The translations under genes and the position numbers were made by a program. Under the pieces are notes generated by a model. The model was not told where the DNA came from and made no database searches. It saw nothing but the letters and a program-made list of their open reading frames with translations. This document shows, piece by piece, positions 34,170 to 43,134 of a DNA stretch of 64,000 nucleotides. This stretch comes from AP-15 sp963772965 (GTDB lineage Bacteria; Pseudomonadota; Alphaproteobacteria; ATCC43930; CGMCC-115725): contig CAVYZU010000004.1 in assembly GCA_963772965.1 (NCBI GenBank), forward strand, positions 310,001 to 374,000, in the 5' to 3' direction. Each line of letters begins with the position of its first letter. Positions within the stretch are counted from its first letter, which is position 1.

Positions 34170-36113
34170 ATGTGCGGGATCGCGGGTTTTGTGAGCTCGG
34201 CCCCGGCGTCGGCGGCGGCCGAACTGGAAGCTCGGCTGTGGCGCATGATCGCCCCGTTACGGCACCGCGGCCCAGATGACGAGGGTGTGTGGACCGATGG
34301 AATCGCCGGCCTCGCACATGCGCGCCTGTCGATTATCGATGTTTCGCCGGCCGGGCATCAGCCGATGGCAAGTGCCGACGGCAGCGTGTGGATCACTTAC
34401 AATGGCGAAATCTACAACTTTGCCGAAATTCGGCGGGACTTGTCGGCACTCGGCTATCGCTTCCGAAGCCACACCGACACGGAAGTCGTGGTCAATGGCT
34501 GGCATGCCTGGGGCCCACGGATATTTTCCCGGCTGCGCGGGATGTTCGCGTTCGGATTATGGGACAGTCGCACACGCCAGCTGGTTTTGGCGCGGGACCG
34601 GCTCGGAAAGAAACCGCTCTATTGGGCGAGGACGCGATCCGGACTGATTTTCGGTTCAGAAATAAAGGCTCTGTTCGCCTGGCCCGATATTCGGCGGGTA
34701 CCGGATCTCAGTGCGATCGATCATTTTCTGACATTGCAATACGTGCCGGCGCCGCTGACCGCTTTCGCGGGCATCAACAAATTGCCGAGTGCACATTACC
34801 TCGTCGTTTCGGTCGAGGAAGACGGCAGCCTCGGCGGCCCCAGCCTCGAGCGGTTCTGGGAATTGCCCCATTCTTCTGAAACCGTCCTCGATCGCCGCAC
34901 GCCGGCGCAGATACGAGGCGAGTTGATCGAGCGGCTTCGGGAAGCGGTTCGGCTGCGGCTGATTTCTGACGTTCCACTCGGCGCGTTTTTGTCGGGCGGG
35001 GTCGATTCGTCTGCTGTGGTCGCGATGATGGCACAGGCGGGTGGCGGACGGGTCAAGACGTTCTCGATCGGTTTTGCCGATAAGCGATTCGACGAGACCC
35101 CTTATGCCCGGATGGTGGCGCAACGGTACAGCACAGAACATCACGAATTAGTTATGGAACCCGACGCAGTGGCGGTATTGCCGCGTCTCGTCTGGCATTA
35201 TGGCGAGCCGTTTGCCGATCCGTCCGCGATCCCGACTTGGTATGTGTCCGAGATAGCGCGCCGCCATGTCACAGTGGCGTTAACCGGTGATGGCGGCGAC
35301 GAGTCGTTTCTCGGCTACGGCCGCTACAAGGCAATGCATTGGTTGACGCAGCTTGACCTTTTGCCGCGGGCGACTCGGGCCGGCCTGGCACAGCTGATCG
35401 GACTGGCGCCGTCGCGACTGCAACGTCGGCTAAAGCTTCGGCAGATCCGTGGCGTGCTGACGGCGCCGGCTTCCTCACCGGCACAGCGCTATCTTCCCAC
35501 ACTCGCATTCTTTGGCGACGGCGACAAAGCCGACGGTTACGGCGAGGCGATGCGCGGTTTTCTGTTCGGTTCGGTCGCAGAACTGTTATCGCCCTATTTC
35601 CGCGACGCCGATAGTCTGGTGTGCGGCGCCAATCGCGCCGACATCCACACCTATCTGCCCGACGATCTGATGGTCAAGATCGATGTCGCCGGAATGGCTC
35701 ACGGGCTGGAGGCGCGCTCGCCTTTGCTCGATCACGAGCTGATCGAATGGGCGGCAGCCCTACCCGCCACGATCAGGATGAAAGGCGGGGCGCTGAAGGC
35801 GCTGTTCAAATCGGCGTTGGAGCCCTATTTGCCGCGTGAGATCCTGTACCGGCCAAAGCGCGGGTTCGGGTGCCCGATCGACCGTTGGTTTCGGCACGAA
35901 CTCAAGGACATGGCCTATGACATCCTGCTGTCGCAGAGCGCGCGGCAGCGCCAGTTGTTTCGGCCGGATTATATCCGCCGACTGCTCGACGAGCATTGCA
36001 GCTACCGCTTCGATCATCAGAACCGCCTGTGGGCGGCGTTGATGCTCGAGCTGTGGTTCAGGAGATGGATCGACGCCCCTGCCGATGCGACCCTGTTGCA
36101 AGCTGCGGCGTAG
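34170..36113 (+). CDS. asnB: glutamine-hydrolysing asparagine synthase
   Basis: A 647-residue AsnB. The class II amidotransferase domain starts with Cys2 (MCGIAGFVSS), with RHRGPDDEGVW, LSIIDVSPAGHQPM and YNGEIYNFAEIR. The ATP-pyrophosphatase domain has the PP-loop LSGGVDSSAVVAMM, SIGFADKRFDETPYAR and ALTGDGGDESFLGY. Cytoplasmic; makes Asn from Asp, Gln and ATP. Relatives of about this length occur in polysaccharide and exosortase-linked clusters, where they amidate sugars or unknown acceptors. A PEP-CTERM protein at the right end fits that idea, but no polysaccharide genes are beside this one. Confidence 0.93.
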   Translation: MCGIAGFVSSAPASAAAELEARLWRMIAPLRHRGPDDEGVWTDGIAGLAHARLSIIDVSPAGHQPMASADGSVWITYNGEIYNFAEIRRDLSALGYRFRSHTDTEVVVNGWHAWGPRIFSRLRGMFAFGLWDSRTRQLVLARDRLGKKPLYWARTRSGLIFGSEIKALFAWPDIRRVPDLSAIDHFLTLQYVPAPLTAFAGINKLPSAHYLVVSVEEDGSLGGPSLERFWELPHSSETVLDRRTPAQIRGELIERLREAVRLRLISDVPLGAFLSGGVDSSAVVAMMAQAGGGRVKTFSIGFADKRFDETPYARMVAQRYSTEHHELVMEPDAVAVLPRLVWHYGEPFADPSAIPTWYVSEIARRHVTVALTGDGGDESFLGYGRYKAMHWLTQLDLLPRATRAGLAQLIGLAPSRLQRRLKLRQIRGVLTAPASSPAQRYLPTLAFFGDGDKADGYGEAMRGFLFGSVAELLSPYFRDADSLVCGANRADIHTYLPDDLMVKIDVAGMAHGLEARSPLLDHELIEWAAALPATIRMKGGALKALFKSALEPYLPREILYRPKRGFGCPIDRWFRHELKDMAYDILLSQSARQRQLFRPDYIRRLLDEHCSYRFDHQNRLWAALMLELWFRRWIDAPADATLLQAAA

Positions 36114-36176
36114 GGATTCTGGGCGATCGGTACAGCCGAACCAAGTCGGCCCCGAGCCTGCTTGCTCTCGCCCCCC

Positions 36177-37005
36177 TTAAGAGATACCTGCCTGCGCGGC
36201 AATGCGCACAAGGTCGTCTCGGCCCGTCAGCATGTCCACGAGCGAGCCAAACGCGTTCATGTAGTGGCCGGCAAATCCTTTCCCTTCGATGCGGCGGAAC
36301 ATGTCGGCAAAATCAAGGTCGCCGGCGCCGGGTTTCAGGTGCAGCTCGACGCCGTTGCGCCAGCAGTCGGCGAGCCGGACCTCCTCCACCCGAGTTCATG
36401 TCGATACCATCGACAAACCCGGCAATGCCCTCCGGCACCAGATGCGCGTGGTTGACGGTAAAGGATAGTTTAAAGGCTGGCGATTCGATCCGCTCGAAGT
36501 AATACCGCCACTCTGCGAGCGTGTGTGCGAGGTAATGTACCTCGGCGTCATCCGGCTCCTTGTTCAAATTCTCAAGCAAAACGAGCGCTCCATGGCGTTC
36601 GGCATGGGCCACAATGCGCTGCAGCCTTTCGAGACCCGCCTCCATCCGCATCTCTTTGTCGGAGGTGAAATGAAAGCCGGCATGCACGACGACCCACTCG
36701 GCCCCAAGTTGCGGCGCTATCTCGATATAGGCTTCGAGATAGCGATCCACCGCCGCGCCGACATGTGGCGCGTATTCGGCGACATTGACCGCCGACGCGG
36801 TGTGCAAACCGAGATGGACGCCGTCCCGAACGCAGGCCCGGCGGATTTGTTCCGCGCGAGGCTCGTCAAAGCTGCCCAATGCGTTCGGGCCGGTGTCGAG
36901 CTGAATATCGATCCACTGCACCTGGTGCGCCGCCGCCCAGTGGATCGCGTCTTCGAGCTTTGCTTTGCGTCCGACATCGACACCGATCCGATCCCGCAGA
37001 GTCAT
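36177..37005 (-). pseudogene. TIM-barrel sugar phosphate isomerase/epimerase-like gene with a frameshift
   Basis: The N-terminal 205 or so residues (from MTLRDRIGVDVGRKAKLED at 37005, or Met at 37053) form an AP-endonuclease-2/xylose-isomerase-like TIM barrel: DGVHLGLHTASAVN, WVVVHAGFHF, LVLLENLNKEPDD and LSFTVNHAHL. After GFVDGIDMN the frame turns into a Gly/Arg-rich run. The expected end (RVEEVRLADCWRNGVELHLK to RDDLVRIAAQAGIS, stop at 36177) lies in the neighbouring frame. One extra base at 36391-36394 explains it. The enzyme would bind metal and act on a sugar or cyclitol; the exact substrate is unknown. Confidence 0.8.
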
Positions 37006-37151
37006 GTCCGTCGCTACCTCTGTCGTGTGAAAGATCGTCGTCCCGCACATCACGACGCAAATACCCGTCTGGCGCCGAACTTATCCCCTCGGCGGCTGCC
37101 AAGAAATAGGTATGCACTCGGCGCTATTGGCGGGCCTGTCGAGAGTTGCCC

Positions 37152-37439
37152 TTACCTCACTACGGACAATCGGCTCATCCCTGCATGCGCTTTTGTTGCT
37201 GGAACCGTGTGTGGGCATAAGGGCTCCCCGGGCCGCCCGGCGCGGGTCGATGTCGCCGACATTCTCGGCGCGTCGCTAGGGCGGGTGCACAAGACCAGAT
37301 CGCAGCCTTGAAGCACGTCCCGCGCATCACGTTCGGTATCAAAATATCGCAGATTGCCGTCATCACGACAAATCGGACAGCCATGCCAGACAGCATAAAA
37401 CTTACCACTTGGGGCGCGGCGGATTTTTATGCCGTCCAT
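37152..37439 (-). CDS. possible small protein with a CxxC motif
   Basis: From ATG 37439 the frame encodes 95 residues, preceded by a strong site (CAGGAGGGCACCGTCATG on the coding strand). The first half, MDGIKIRRAPSGKFYAVWHG then CPICRDDGNLRYFDTERDA, looks like a compact folded domain with a CxxC and a regular strand-helix pattern; the second half is low-complexity and may be read-through beyond a shift. I do not know the family. Confidence 0.5.
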   Translation of the reverse strand: MDGIKIRRAPSGKFYAVWHGCPICRDDGNLRYFDTERDARDVLQGCDLVLCTRPSDAPRMSATSTRAGRPGEPLCPHTVPATKAHAGMSRLSVVR

Positions 37440-37895
37440 GACGGTGCCCTCCTGTTCGATCAGCAACTTAGAGGACAAAGATGCCCGATAGTGGTTAATA
37501 ATTCATCTATCTGCTGACGCTTTGAGGGCGCAGTTGTGTAATAATTTGACGCAGAACATGTCTGCTCTGTGACGATCAATCAAAGTAACGTTAGTACCTC
37601 ACAACGCGCCAGTCCGATCCGTTGCGCTGACTTCCGGCGAACCCGCCTTTCGCCCACTCCAAAAAACATCATTGTTGATAGCCGACTGGTCAAAAAGCAC
37701 TGCCTGCAAAGTCCCAATCGGCGAACTCACTAAGCACGCTGGTTAGAATAAAAGCATGACAGCGTGGCTTGTGCCGTAAAAATAATCATCCGCACGCGAC
37801 GAGTTTTTGTAGTCTTTTACTTATGGCATGCTTCTTGCTCCGCTAATTGCCGAGATTGTTGCTTGTAAAGACGACAATGCCGGCAGGAGAGCGGA
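37440..37895. other. regulatory region upstream of the NCS1 permease
   Basis: This 456-base stretch has no credible gene and is AT-richer than its surroundings. It holds the sigma-54-type promoter at 37824-37839. The length is enough for upstream activator sites, and GCAC-containing half sites occur near 37697 and 37736, but I could not define a full NtrC dyad. A ribosome site AGGAGAG at 37885-37891 precedes the permease ATG. Confidence 0.55.
37824..37839 (+). promoter_or_regulatory. sigma-54 (-24/-12) promoter
   Basis: The sequence TGGCATGCTTCTTGCT differs from the consensus TGGCAC-G-N4-TTGCW at one base. GG lies at 37825-37826 and GC at 37837-37838, exactly the required spacing. The predicted start of transcription is near 37850, giving a leader of about 46 bases before the permease ATG at 37896. 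Such promoters need RpoN and an enhancer-binding protein such as NtrC; use under nitrogen limitation would suit a nucleobase or allantoin-type permease. Confidence 0.75.
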
Positions 37896-39351
37896 ATGCA
37901 TTCGGTCATCGAACTCGAGGAAAAGTTGCGACGACGCTATCATCAGCCCAAAGGCGTCGAGCAGTTCGGCATTGAACCAGTGCCGAACGAGCTAAAGACA
38001 GTCCGGTGGTTCGACATCTTTGCGATCATCTTCGGCTTTGCCCTCAATCCCGGCTCGATGCTGGTCGGCGGTTTTCGCGGTGGTTTCGGGATTGTCGTTT
38101 CTCGGTGCGGTCGGCGCCATCACCTCAGGCGTGCTGCTGGCGACGATCGCCTATACCATCATGGCGACGGTCGGCGTCGATTTCGGCCTGCCGGGCCAGG
38201 TCTCCACCCGCATGGCTTATGGCGTGCGCGGCGCCAAATGGGTCCCGTCGTTTCTGCGAACGATCGCTTCGACCTATTGGTTTGCCTATCAGACTGTGGC
38301 GGGCTCGCTCGCCGTCGTCGCAATCCTCGACCGCTGGACCGGAACACCGCATTCGCTGGTCACGGTCAGCATTAGCTTCGCGATATTGCAGGCGGTTGTC
38401 GCGATCATCGGATACGATTCACTAAAGCACCTGTCGCGGATAGCATTGCCTTTCAAGATCGTCATCCTCAGCATGATCCTCGTTTTGCTGGCGACGCATG
38501 ACGACCCGCATTTCGCACCGTCAGCAGTGTTGCACTACGCCGGCAAGCCCGAGGCTGGGTGGCTGTTGTTTGTAACCTGGATGAATGTGGTAGCCGCCGG
38601 TTCGCTGACCATGGTCACCGACTCAGCCGATTTCTGCCGCTACACTCGCTCGCGCACCGATATGTGGTTGGGGACGTTGCTCGGCAAAGTCGGCGGCGGC
38701 TGCTTCGCGGCGTTGCTCGGCGCCTATGCCGCCTCAGCGACCCTCGGGAAAACCGCCAATGTGTTCGCAGTCGCCTCCGGGCTGGATGTCAGTCATTTCA
38801 CATTGCTGCTGTTCTTGATTGTGATCGCGCTCGACAATTGGACGATCAACGTCCTCAACCTCTATACGGGTGGGTTGTCGTTATCGAACATTTTCGAGCG
38901 GCTGGGACGCTTCTGGACGACCGTGATTATCAGCGCGCTCGGCATTGCACTGTCGGCAACACCAAGTGTCGTGACTGGCTACACGACTTATGTCGGCATG
39001 CTGGGCAATGTCTTCTCGCCAATCGCCGGAGTACTGATCGCCGATTATGTTTTCGTCAAGCGCATGAAAATCGACCTGGTCGCGCTGTTTGAGCCCAATG
39101 GACCCTATTGGTACTGGAAAGGCGTCAACCCGATTGCCGTCGCGTGGACTGTACTCGGATTTCTCGACTATATGTTCGTGATCCCGGCGGAATGGATCAA
39201 AGTCGTCGTGACGCTGATCGCGACCGGAGCCGGCTATTGGGCGACAACTCAGCTCCTGGCGCCGCATTTGGTTGAGCTTGGTCGCGCCGCCCGGCCCGGC
39301 GATCAGCGCGAGGCAATCGAGGAACTCGATTGGGAATTGGCGGTCCGCTGA
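37896..39351 (+). pseudogene. NCS1-family nucleobase/allantoin permease, frameshifted near the N-terminus
   Basis: Two overlapping frames give one NCS1 (cytosine/purines/uracil/thiamine/allantoin) transporter. Residues before the break are VRWFDIFAIIFGFALNPGSM LVGG (read as one run), and after it AVVSGLSFLGAVGAITSGVL and DFGLPGQVSTRMAYGVRGAK. Removing one base at 38070-38077 joins them. The rest has about ten further helices, with the central LFVTWMNVVAAGSLTMVTDS and DNWTINVLNLYTGGLSL segments typical of the family. The corrected length (about 485) is normal. Expression is likely sigma-54 dependent. Substrate could be cytosine, uracil, hydantoin or allantoin. Confidence 0.87.
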
Positions 39352-39608
39352 CCTTCACGGCCGCCCAGCGTGTAGGGGCTTTGACCCTTGCCGTTCGTCA
39401 TAACGTGACGAGAGCAGCCGGGATATCTGTTCGCCTCAAACCTGGCTGTTCGCGGCGCCATGGCGATGGACCACGAAGTCGCCTGCTGGTCGGATCGTAG
39501 GCGATGGCTCGATCAACCGGCGCTATCGCTCCGCCGCCCACGCGCGCAGATGATTTACTTCCTATTATCGTGCAATTCGAGGCTGGTGCCGAGCCGGTTG
39601 GAACTGGG

Positions 39609-39803
39609 CTAGCGGGGCCCCAATTGAGTTTCCCGGGCCATGCGCTCATGCCCGTCCGCGGTGTTCTTAAGCCGATACTGCGGTGTACTGCCCTCGAGCG
39701 GGAGCAGCCGCAAAATCGTGTAGCGGCCGCGGCTCGCCCGGTCGACGCCGGGATCGGGAAAGAACTCGACGGCTTGGCCGACGCGGAATTTATGCTCTGA
39801 CAT
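39609..39803 (-). CDS. small conserved protein (HERMARE type)
   Basis: From ATG 39803, a 64-residue protein: an N-terminal MSEHKFRVGQAVEFFPDPGV, then a strand-rich RYTILRLLPLEGSTPQYRLK and the end ADGHERMARETQL. A second copy of the same design is encoded at 40793-41028, so this is a two-member family within the window. The SH3-like pattern of short strands suggests a small beta barrel. Function unknown. It sits at the 3' end of a minus-strand run with CspA and ribosomal protein S21. Confidence 0.75.
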   Translation of the reverse strand: MSEHKFRVGQAVEFFPDPGVDRASRGRYTILRLLPLEGSTPQYRLKNTADGHERMARETQLGPR

Positions 39804-39893
39804 TTCGGCCTCCACAAACAACAGAACGGGCGATGCCGGCTGGCCGCGCCCGTTCCTTCAAGTTATGCTTAATTTGGCTTTGGGCGGCTTACA

Positions 39894-40100
39894 TTACGCG
39901 CCTTGCAGGTCGACCGCCGAAATCTTGCCTTGCTGACCGCGTTCTAGCTGGTAGCTGATCCGCTGGCCTTCGACCAGATGACCGAGCCCCGAACGCTCGA
40001 CGGCGGAAATATGAACAAAGACGTCCTTAGAGCCGTCTTCGGGCTGAATAAAACCATAGCCCTTTTGCGAATTAAACCACTTTACAGTGCCGATACTCAT
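39894..40100 (-). CDS. cspA: cold shock protein, CspA family
   Basis: A 68-residue cold-shock domain protein: GTVKWFNSQKGYGFIQPEDG contains RNP1 (KGYGFI), and DVFVHISAVERSG contains RNP2 (VFVHI). It binds single-stranded RNA or DNA and melts RNA structure. It differs from the second copy at 41503-41709 mainly after the RNP motifs. Both are part of the same minus-strand cluster of stress-type small genes. Confidence 0.97.
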   Translation of the reverse strand: MSIGTVKWFNSQKGYGFIQPEDGSKDVFVHISAVERSGLGHLVEGQRISYQLERGQQGKISAVDLQGA

Positions 40101-40303
40101 CGCGCTTCCTTAAGTATAAATCCTGCGCGGCGCCTTCGCCGCACAGACCACATTTCAATTTCGGGAAGCACTTTTCGGTTTGCCCGCGAGCGCGCCGCAG
40201 AGAGCCGTGCCCTGGTCGAAACACGATATTGGTAAAATGGGGTTTATGGGAGAATGTTCAATTAATTATTTGGCGGGTCGGGCGTTCGCCGCCGCGGTAT
40301 GCC

Positions 40304-40528
40304 TTAGCGGCTCCGGTTGCGCCACGTGCGAGAGCGGTTACCCGATGACGCCTGCGAATGAACCTGACGCTGATGCTCGGCAATCCACGCCTCGGCATCG
40401 GCCGCGGTCGCAAACTTGCTGACCGTGGTCGGATGTGTGTCGGGAATGCTGACCTCGACACCAAATGACCCGTCTTCAAGCGAAACGACCCGATACGTTG
40501 CCAAGGCGTGCGGATGTGTTCGGAGCAT
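40304..40528 (-). CDS. small conserved hypothetical protein
   Basis: A 74-residue frame with a clear folded core: TYRVVSLEDGSFGVEVSIPD then a FATAADAEAWIAEHQRQV helix, a layout (beta hairpin, then helix beginning TAADAEAWI) seen in DUF2188-like small proteins. The C-terminal 18 residues are basic and disordered-looking. No known function. It lies between cspA and the zinc-ribbon gene on the same strand. Confidence 0.65.
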   Translation of the reverse strand: MLRTHPHALATYRVVSLEDGSFGVEVSIPDTHPTTVSKFATAADAEAWIAEHQRQVHSQASSGNRSRTWRNRSR

Positions 40529-40583
40529 GATCTTTATGCCCTCGATTGCGTCACGAGCCGGCGCGCAGCTTCATGTGCCAGCG

Positions 40584-40817
40584 CTAGCCTCTGATATTGA
40601 GCGGAAACTCGATTTCCGCCCCGCAGGCCGAACAGGTCGCGACGTCGACGTTGACCCGCTGTGTCGGGCCCATGCTCGCGGCGATCACCGCTTGGCAATT
40701 GCCGCAAAGATAATCGGTGTCGCCTGTGCCGCGGAACAATGGTCTGACGATCTCTGGCGAACGGTGTTCACCCGCCCCGGGCGGCGGACGCGTCACCTTG
40801 AGCGAAATTGTGGCCAT
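40584..40817 (-). CDS. small zinc-ribbon-like protein
   Basis: A 77-residue protein with two CxxC pairs (YLCGNCQAVI and ATCSACGAEIEFPL) spaced like a zinc ribbon. The segment LFRGTGDTDYLCGNC is strand-rich. It starts inside the end of the preceding mini-protein gene (40793-41028), indicating coupled translation. Possible roles include nucleic acid or ribosome binding, suggested only by its neighbours S21 and CspA. Confidence 0.7.
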   Translation of the reverse strand: MATISLKVTRPPPGAGEHRSPEIVRPLFRGTGDTDYLCGNCQAVIAASMGPTQRVNVDVATCSACGAEIEFPLNIRG

Positions 40818-41028
40818 AGAGAACTTGGCTCCTCTCGGGATAGGGCAAGCTGGTCTTCTCTGACAACGCGCTCATGACCATCAAGCTCGCTCTGTACCCC
40901 GATATTGTAGAACGCTGGCATCTCGGGCAGGAGTTGGGTGATCTTGAACCAGCCCTGGCCCGAATGGAGCTGCTGCCGATCGGGAGATAAGCGGACCGTC
41001 TGCCGAGCGCAAATTTGTGTGCTGCCAC
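40793..41028 (-). pseudogene. paralogue of the 39609-39803 mini-protein, frameshifted
   Basis: From GTG 41028 the frame reads MAAHKFALGRRSAYLPIGSS and then breaks after RARAG. The neighbouring frame continues FKITQLLPEMPAFYNIGVQS and ELDGHERVVREDQL, stop at 40793. Both halves line up with the intact copy (SEHKFRVGQ, RYTILRLLPLE and ADGHERMARETQL), so one base is missing around 40948-40951. It is a conserved gene of about 79 residues with a shift, not two genes. Confidence 0.75.
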
Positions 41029-41215
41029 TCCAGCTCCTTCGTGCGGATGGGCTCGGCTTTAGTCGCCGCGTATCCCTGCACCGAGCGCTTTCTGCAGAAG
41101 TGCCGCTCAACGTTAGGGCCTCCTCACGCGTGACGCGGCAATACCTCTTTCTCGCTCCGTAGCGCCCCACACCGCTAGCGGCTTCGTGGCGCCTGTGACC
41201 CTGCCGATCGGCTGG

Positions 41216-41419
41216 TCAGTAACCTTCCCGCTCTAGCCGCTTGCGCAGCATCTTGCGGTGGCGGCGGATCGCATCAGCCATCTCTCTGGCGCGGCGTTCG
41301 GACGGCTTTTCGTAGGCCCGGCGCCGCTTCATCTCGCGAAACGTGCCCTCGCGCTGCATTTTCTTCTTAAGGGCGCGGAGAGCGGCATTGATATCGTTGT
41401 TGCGTACGAAGACCTGCAT
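41216..41419 (-). CDS. rpsU: 30S ribosomal protein S21
   Basis: From ATG 41419, 67 residues: MQVFVRNNDINAALRALKKK, the FREMKRRRAYEKPSERR segment and a basic C-terminal helix. This is bS21, which takes part in initiation at the 30S subunit. Alphaproteobacteria often carry more than one copy. Here it lies between two CspA genes on the same strand, in the same cold/stress context. ATG 41419 is the family start rather than 41434. Confidence 0.97.
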   Translation of the reverse strand: MQVFVRNNDINAALRALKKKMQREGTFREMKRRRAYEKPSERRAREMADAIRRHRKMLRKRLEREGY

Positions 41420-41502
41420 GTCCGACAGCCTCAATTTTAATTTTCGGCGCTCGCCTTTCGCGGAAGGGAAGCCGCACCGATCGGGCTTCCCTGATCGCCG
41501 AC

Positions 41503-41709
41503 CTAGGCCTGCTGCAGATTGACCGCCGAGGTCTTACCTTGATTGCCGCGTTCCAGCTCGAAACTGATCCGCTGACCTTCCTGCAGGTTGCTCATTCCCG
41601 AGCGCTCGACCGCCGAGATGTGCACAAAAACGTCTTTCGACCCATCCTCCGGTTGAATAAAGCCGTAACCTTTTTGGGAATTGAACCACTTTACGGTTCC
41701 GATCGCCAT
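41503..41709 (-). CDS. cspA: cold shock protein, CspA family (second copy)
   Basis: From ATG 41709, 68 residues with the full cold-shock domain (KGYGFI and VFVHI motifs). It shares its first 38 or so residues almost exactly with the copy at 39894-40100, then differs (MSNLQEGQRISFELERG versus LGHLVEGQRISYQLERG). It leads the minus-strand run towards rpsU. The 361-base upstream region, without genes, may contain a long cold-shock leader. Confidence 0.97.
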   Translation of the reverse strand: MAIGTVKWFNSQKGYGFIQPEDGSKDVFVHISAVERSGMSNLQEGQRISFELERGNQGKTSAVNLQQA

Positions 41710-42070
41710 TGTCGTCCTTCGCATAAACAAGAGGTCGCCGCCGCTCGAGTTGAGCGGCAGGGTCAAACAACGACACTGAACGGGGAGCAGGTCCGGCGCT
41801 CAATGCGCGAGGAAGAGCAGGCCGAACGATGAAGAAGCCGACTGTTTGTATGTGGGCGCAGCCGAAAGGTTTACAAGCGCCAAGCGAACCCTGGCGGCGG
41901 TCTCACCCCTTCGGCGAAAGTGCGAGCACCGGTAATGACTGGCAGCTCCCGGTCCCCAGTGGCCTCCCTACCGGGACGGCTGGATTTGGTCGCGCCGCGG
42001 CTCAATCGAGGAGTCGCCCGGGCAGGCGAAATACATTAGAATTGCTCGAAGTACGTATTGGGAGGATGTC
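41710..42070. other. intergenic region between divergent cspA and dioxygenase genes
   Basis: No convincing gene is present. It must carry promoters for the minus-strand cspA and the plus-strand VOC gene, and it is long enough for a structured csp 5' leader. A GGGAGGATGTC start region (GGAGG at 42060-42064) serves the VOC gene at 42071. I found no clear hairpin that would identify a thermosensor. Confidence 0.45.
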
Positions 42071-43015
42071 ATGTCCGTTATCAAAGCCTACGATCTTGCC
42101 TATGGCCGGCTGCGCTCGCCCGATCTCGACAAGCAGGAGAAGTTCCTGACCGATTTCGGAATGGTGCGCGCCGACCGCACCAGGAATGCGCTCTACATGC
42201 GGGGCACCGATGCGCCGCACCACATCCACGTCACCGAACTCGGCGAGCCGCGCTATGTCGGGATCGCGGTGCACGCCGCCAGCATGGAAGATCTCGACCG
42301 CGTCTCGCGCGTCGAGGGCGCCTCGAAAATCGAGGATATCGATGAGCCCGGCGGCGGCAAGCGTGTGCGCTTGACCGATCCCGACGGCTATCAAGTCGAA
42401 GTCGTCTATGGCATGGAACTGCTCGACCCGATCCCGGTCAAGCGACCGGCGGTGAATTCGGGCAACGAGAAATACCGGCGCAAGGGCGAATTGTTCCGGG
42501 TCGATCCCGGCCCGTCGCACATCAAGCGCTTTGGTCACTTTGTAATCATGACCGCTAATTTCGAAAAAACTCTCGGCTGGTATCGCGAGACCCTCGGCTT
42601 TCGTTGCTCGGACGAGTTCTATGCCGGCGACAAAAGCAATGTTGTCGGCTCGTTCAATCGACTCGACCGCGGCGAGGACTATGTCGACCATCACGCTTTC
42701 TTCTGCATCCGCGGCGACAAGAAGGGACTGAACCATCTGTCGTTCGAAGCAGCTGATATCGACGACGTCATGACCGGCCACGAACACCTCGAAAAAAACG
42801 GCTATCAGCACATGTGGGGCATCGGCCGCCATCTGATCGGCAGCCAATTGTTCGATTACTGGGCCGATCCGTGGGGCCGGGTACATGAGCATTGGGCGGA
42901 TACCGACGTACTCAACGCCCACACCCCGCCCAACGTGCTCGAGCGTGGCGCCGGCGCCGGCGGTCCGTGGGGCCAACCGATCCCGGCCATTTTTATGGGT
43001 CACGCTTCGCCCTGA
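42071..43015 (+). CDS. VOC-family extradiol dioxygenase-like protein
   Basis: A 314-residue two-domain vicinal-oxygen-chelate protein of the catechol 2,3-dioxygenase type. The catalytic C-terminal domain has the putative Fe(II) ligands His (RFGHFVIMT), His (LNHLSFEA) and Glu (VHEHWADTD). Intervening marks are DGYQVEVVYGMELL and TLGWYRETLGF. Such enzymes cleave catechols meta to the hydroxyl. No other aromatic ring-pathway genes flank it, so the substrate and even the reaction are inferred. GGAGG just before the ATG decides the start. Confidence 0.88.
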   Translation: MSVIKAYDLAYGRLRSPDLDKQEKFLTDFGMVRADRTRNALYMRGTDAPHHIHVTELGEPRYVGIAVHAASMEDLDRVSRVEGASKIEDIDEPGGGKRVRLTDPDGYQVEVVYGMELLDPIPVKRPAVNSGNEKYRRKGELFRVDPGPSHIKRFGHFVIMTANFEKTLGWYRETLGFRCSDEFYAGDKSNVVGSFNRLDRGEDYVDHHAFFCIRGDKKGLNHLSFEAADIDDVMTGHEHLEKNGYQHMWGIGRHLIGSQLFDYWADPWGRVHEHWADTDVLNAHTPPNVLERGAGAGGPWGQPIPAIFMGHASP

Positions 43016-43134
43016 TGTTGGTCAATCAAGCGTAAAGCGGGTCAAAGCCTGTAGCTTGGTCAAATCCGGCTGCAGGCTTTTTCAAATTCGGCGCCCTCTT
43101 ATGTTGCGCCGGCGAAAACGATCGGGTTCGGGGA

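Noticed and set aside
34170..36113. asnB as part of an exosortase polysaccharide cluster
   Set aside because: No glycosyltransferase, polysaccharide export or exosortase gene lies nearby; kept only as a weak alternative.
37690..37790. NtrC-type dyad for the sigma-54 promoter
   Set aside because: Only GCAC half sites were seen; no pair with correct spacing.
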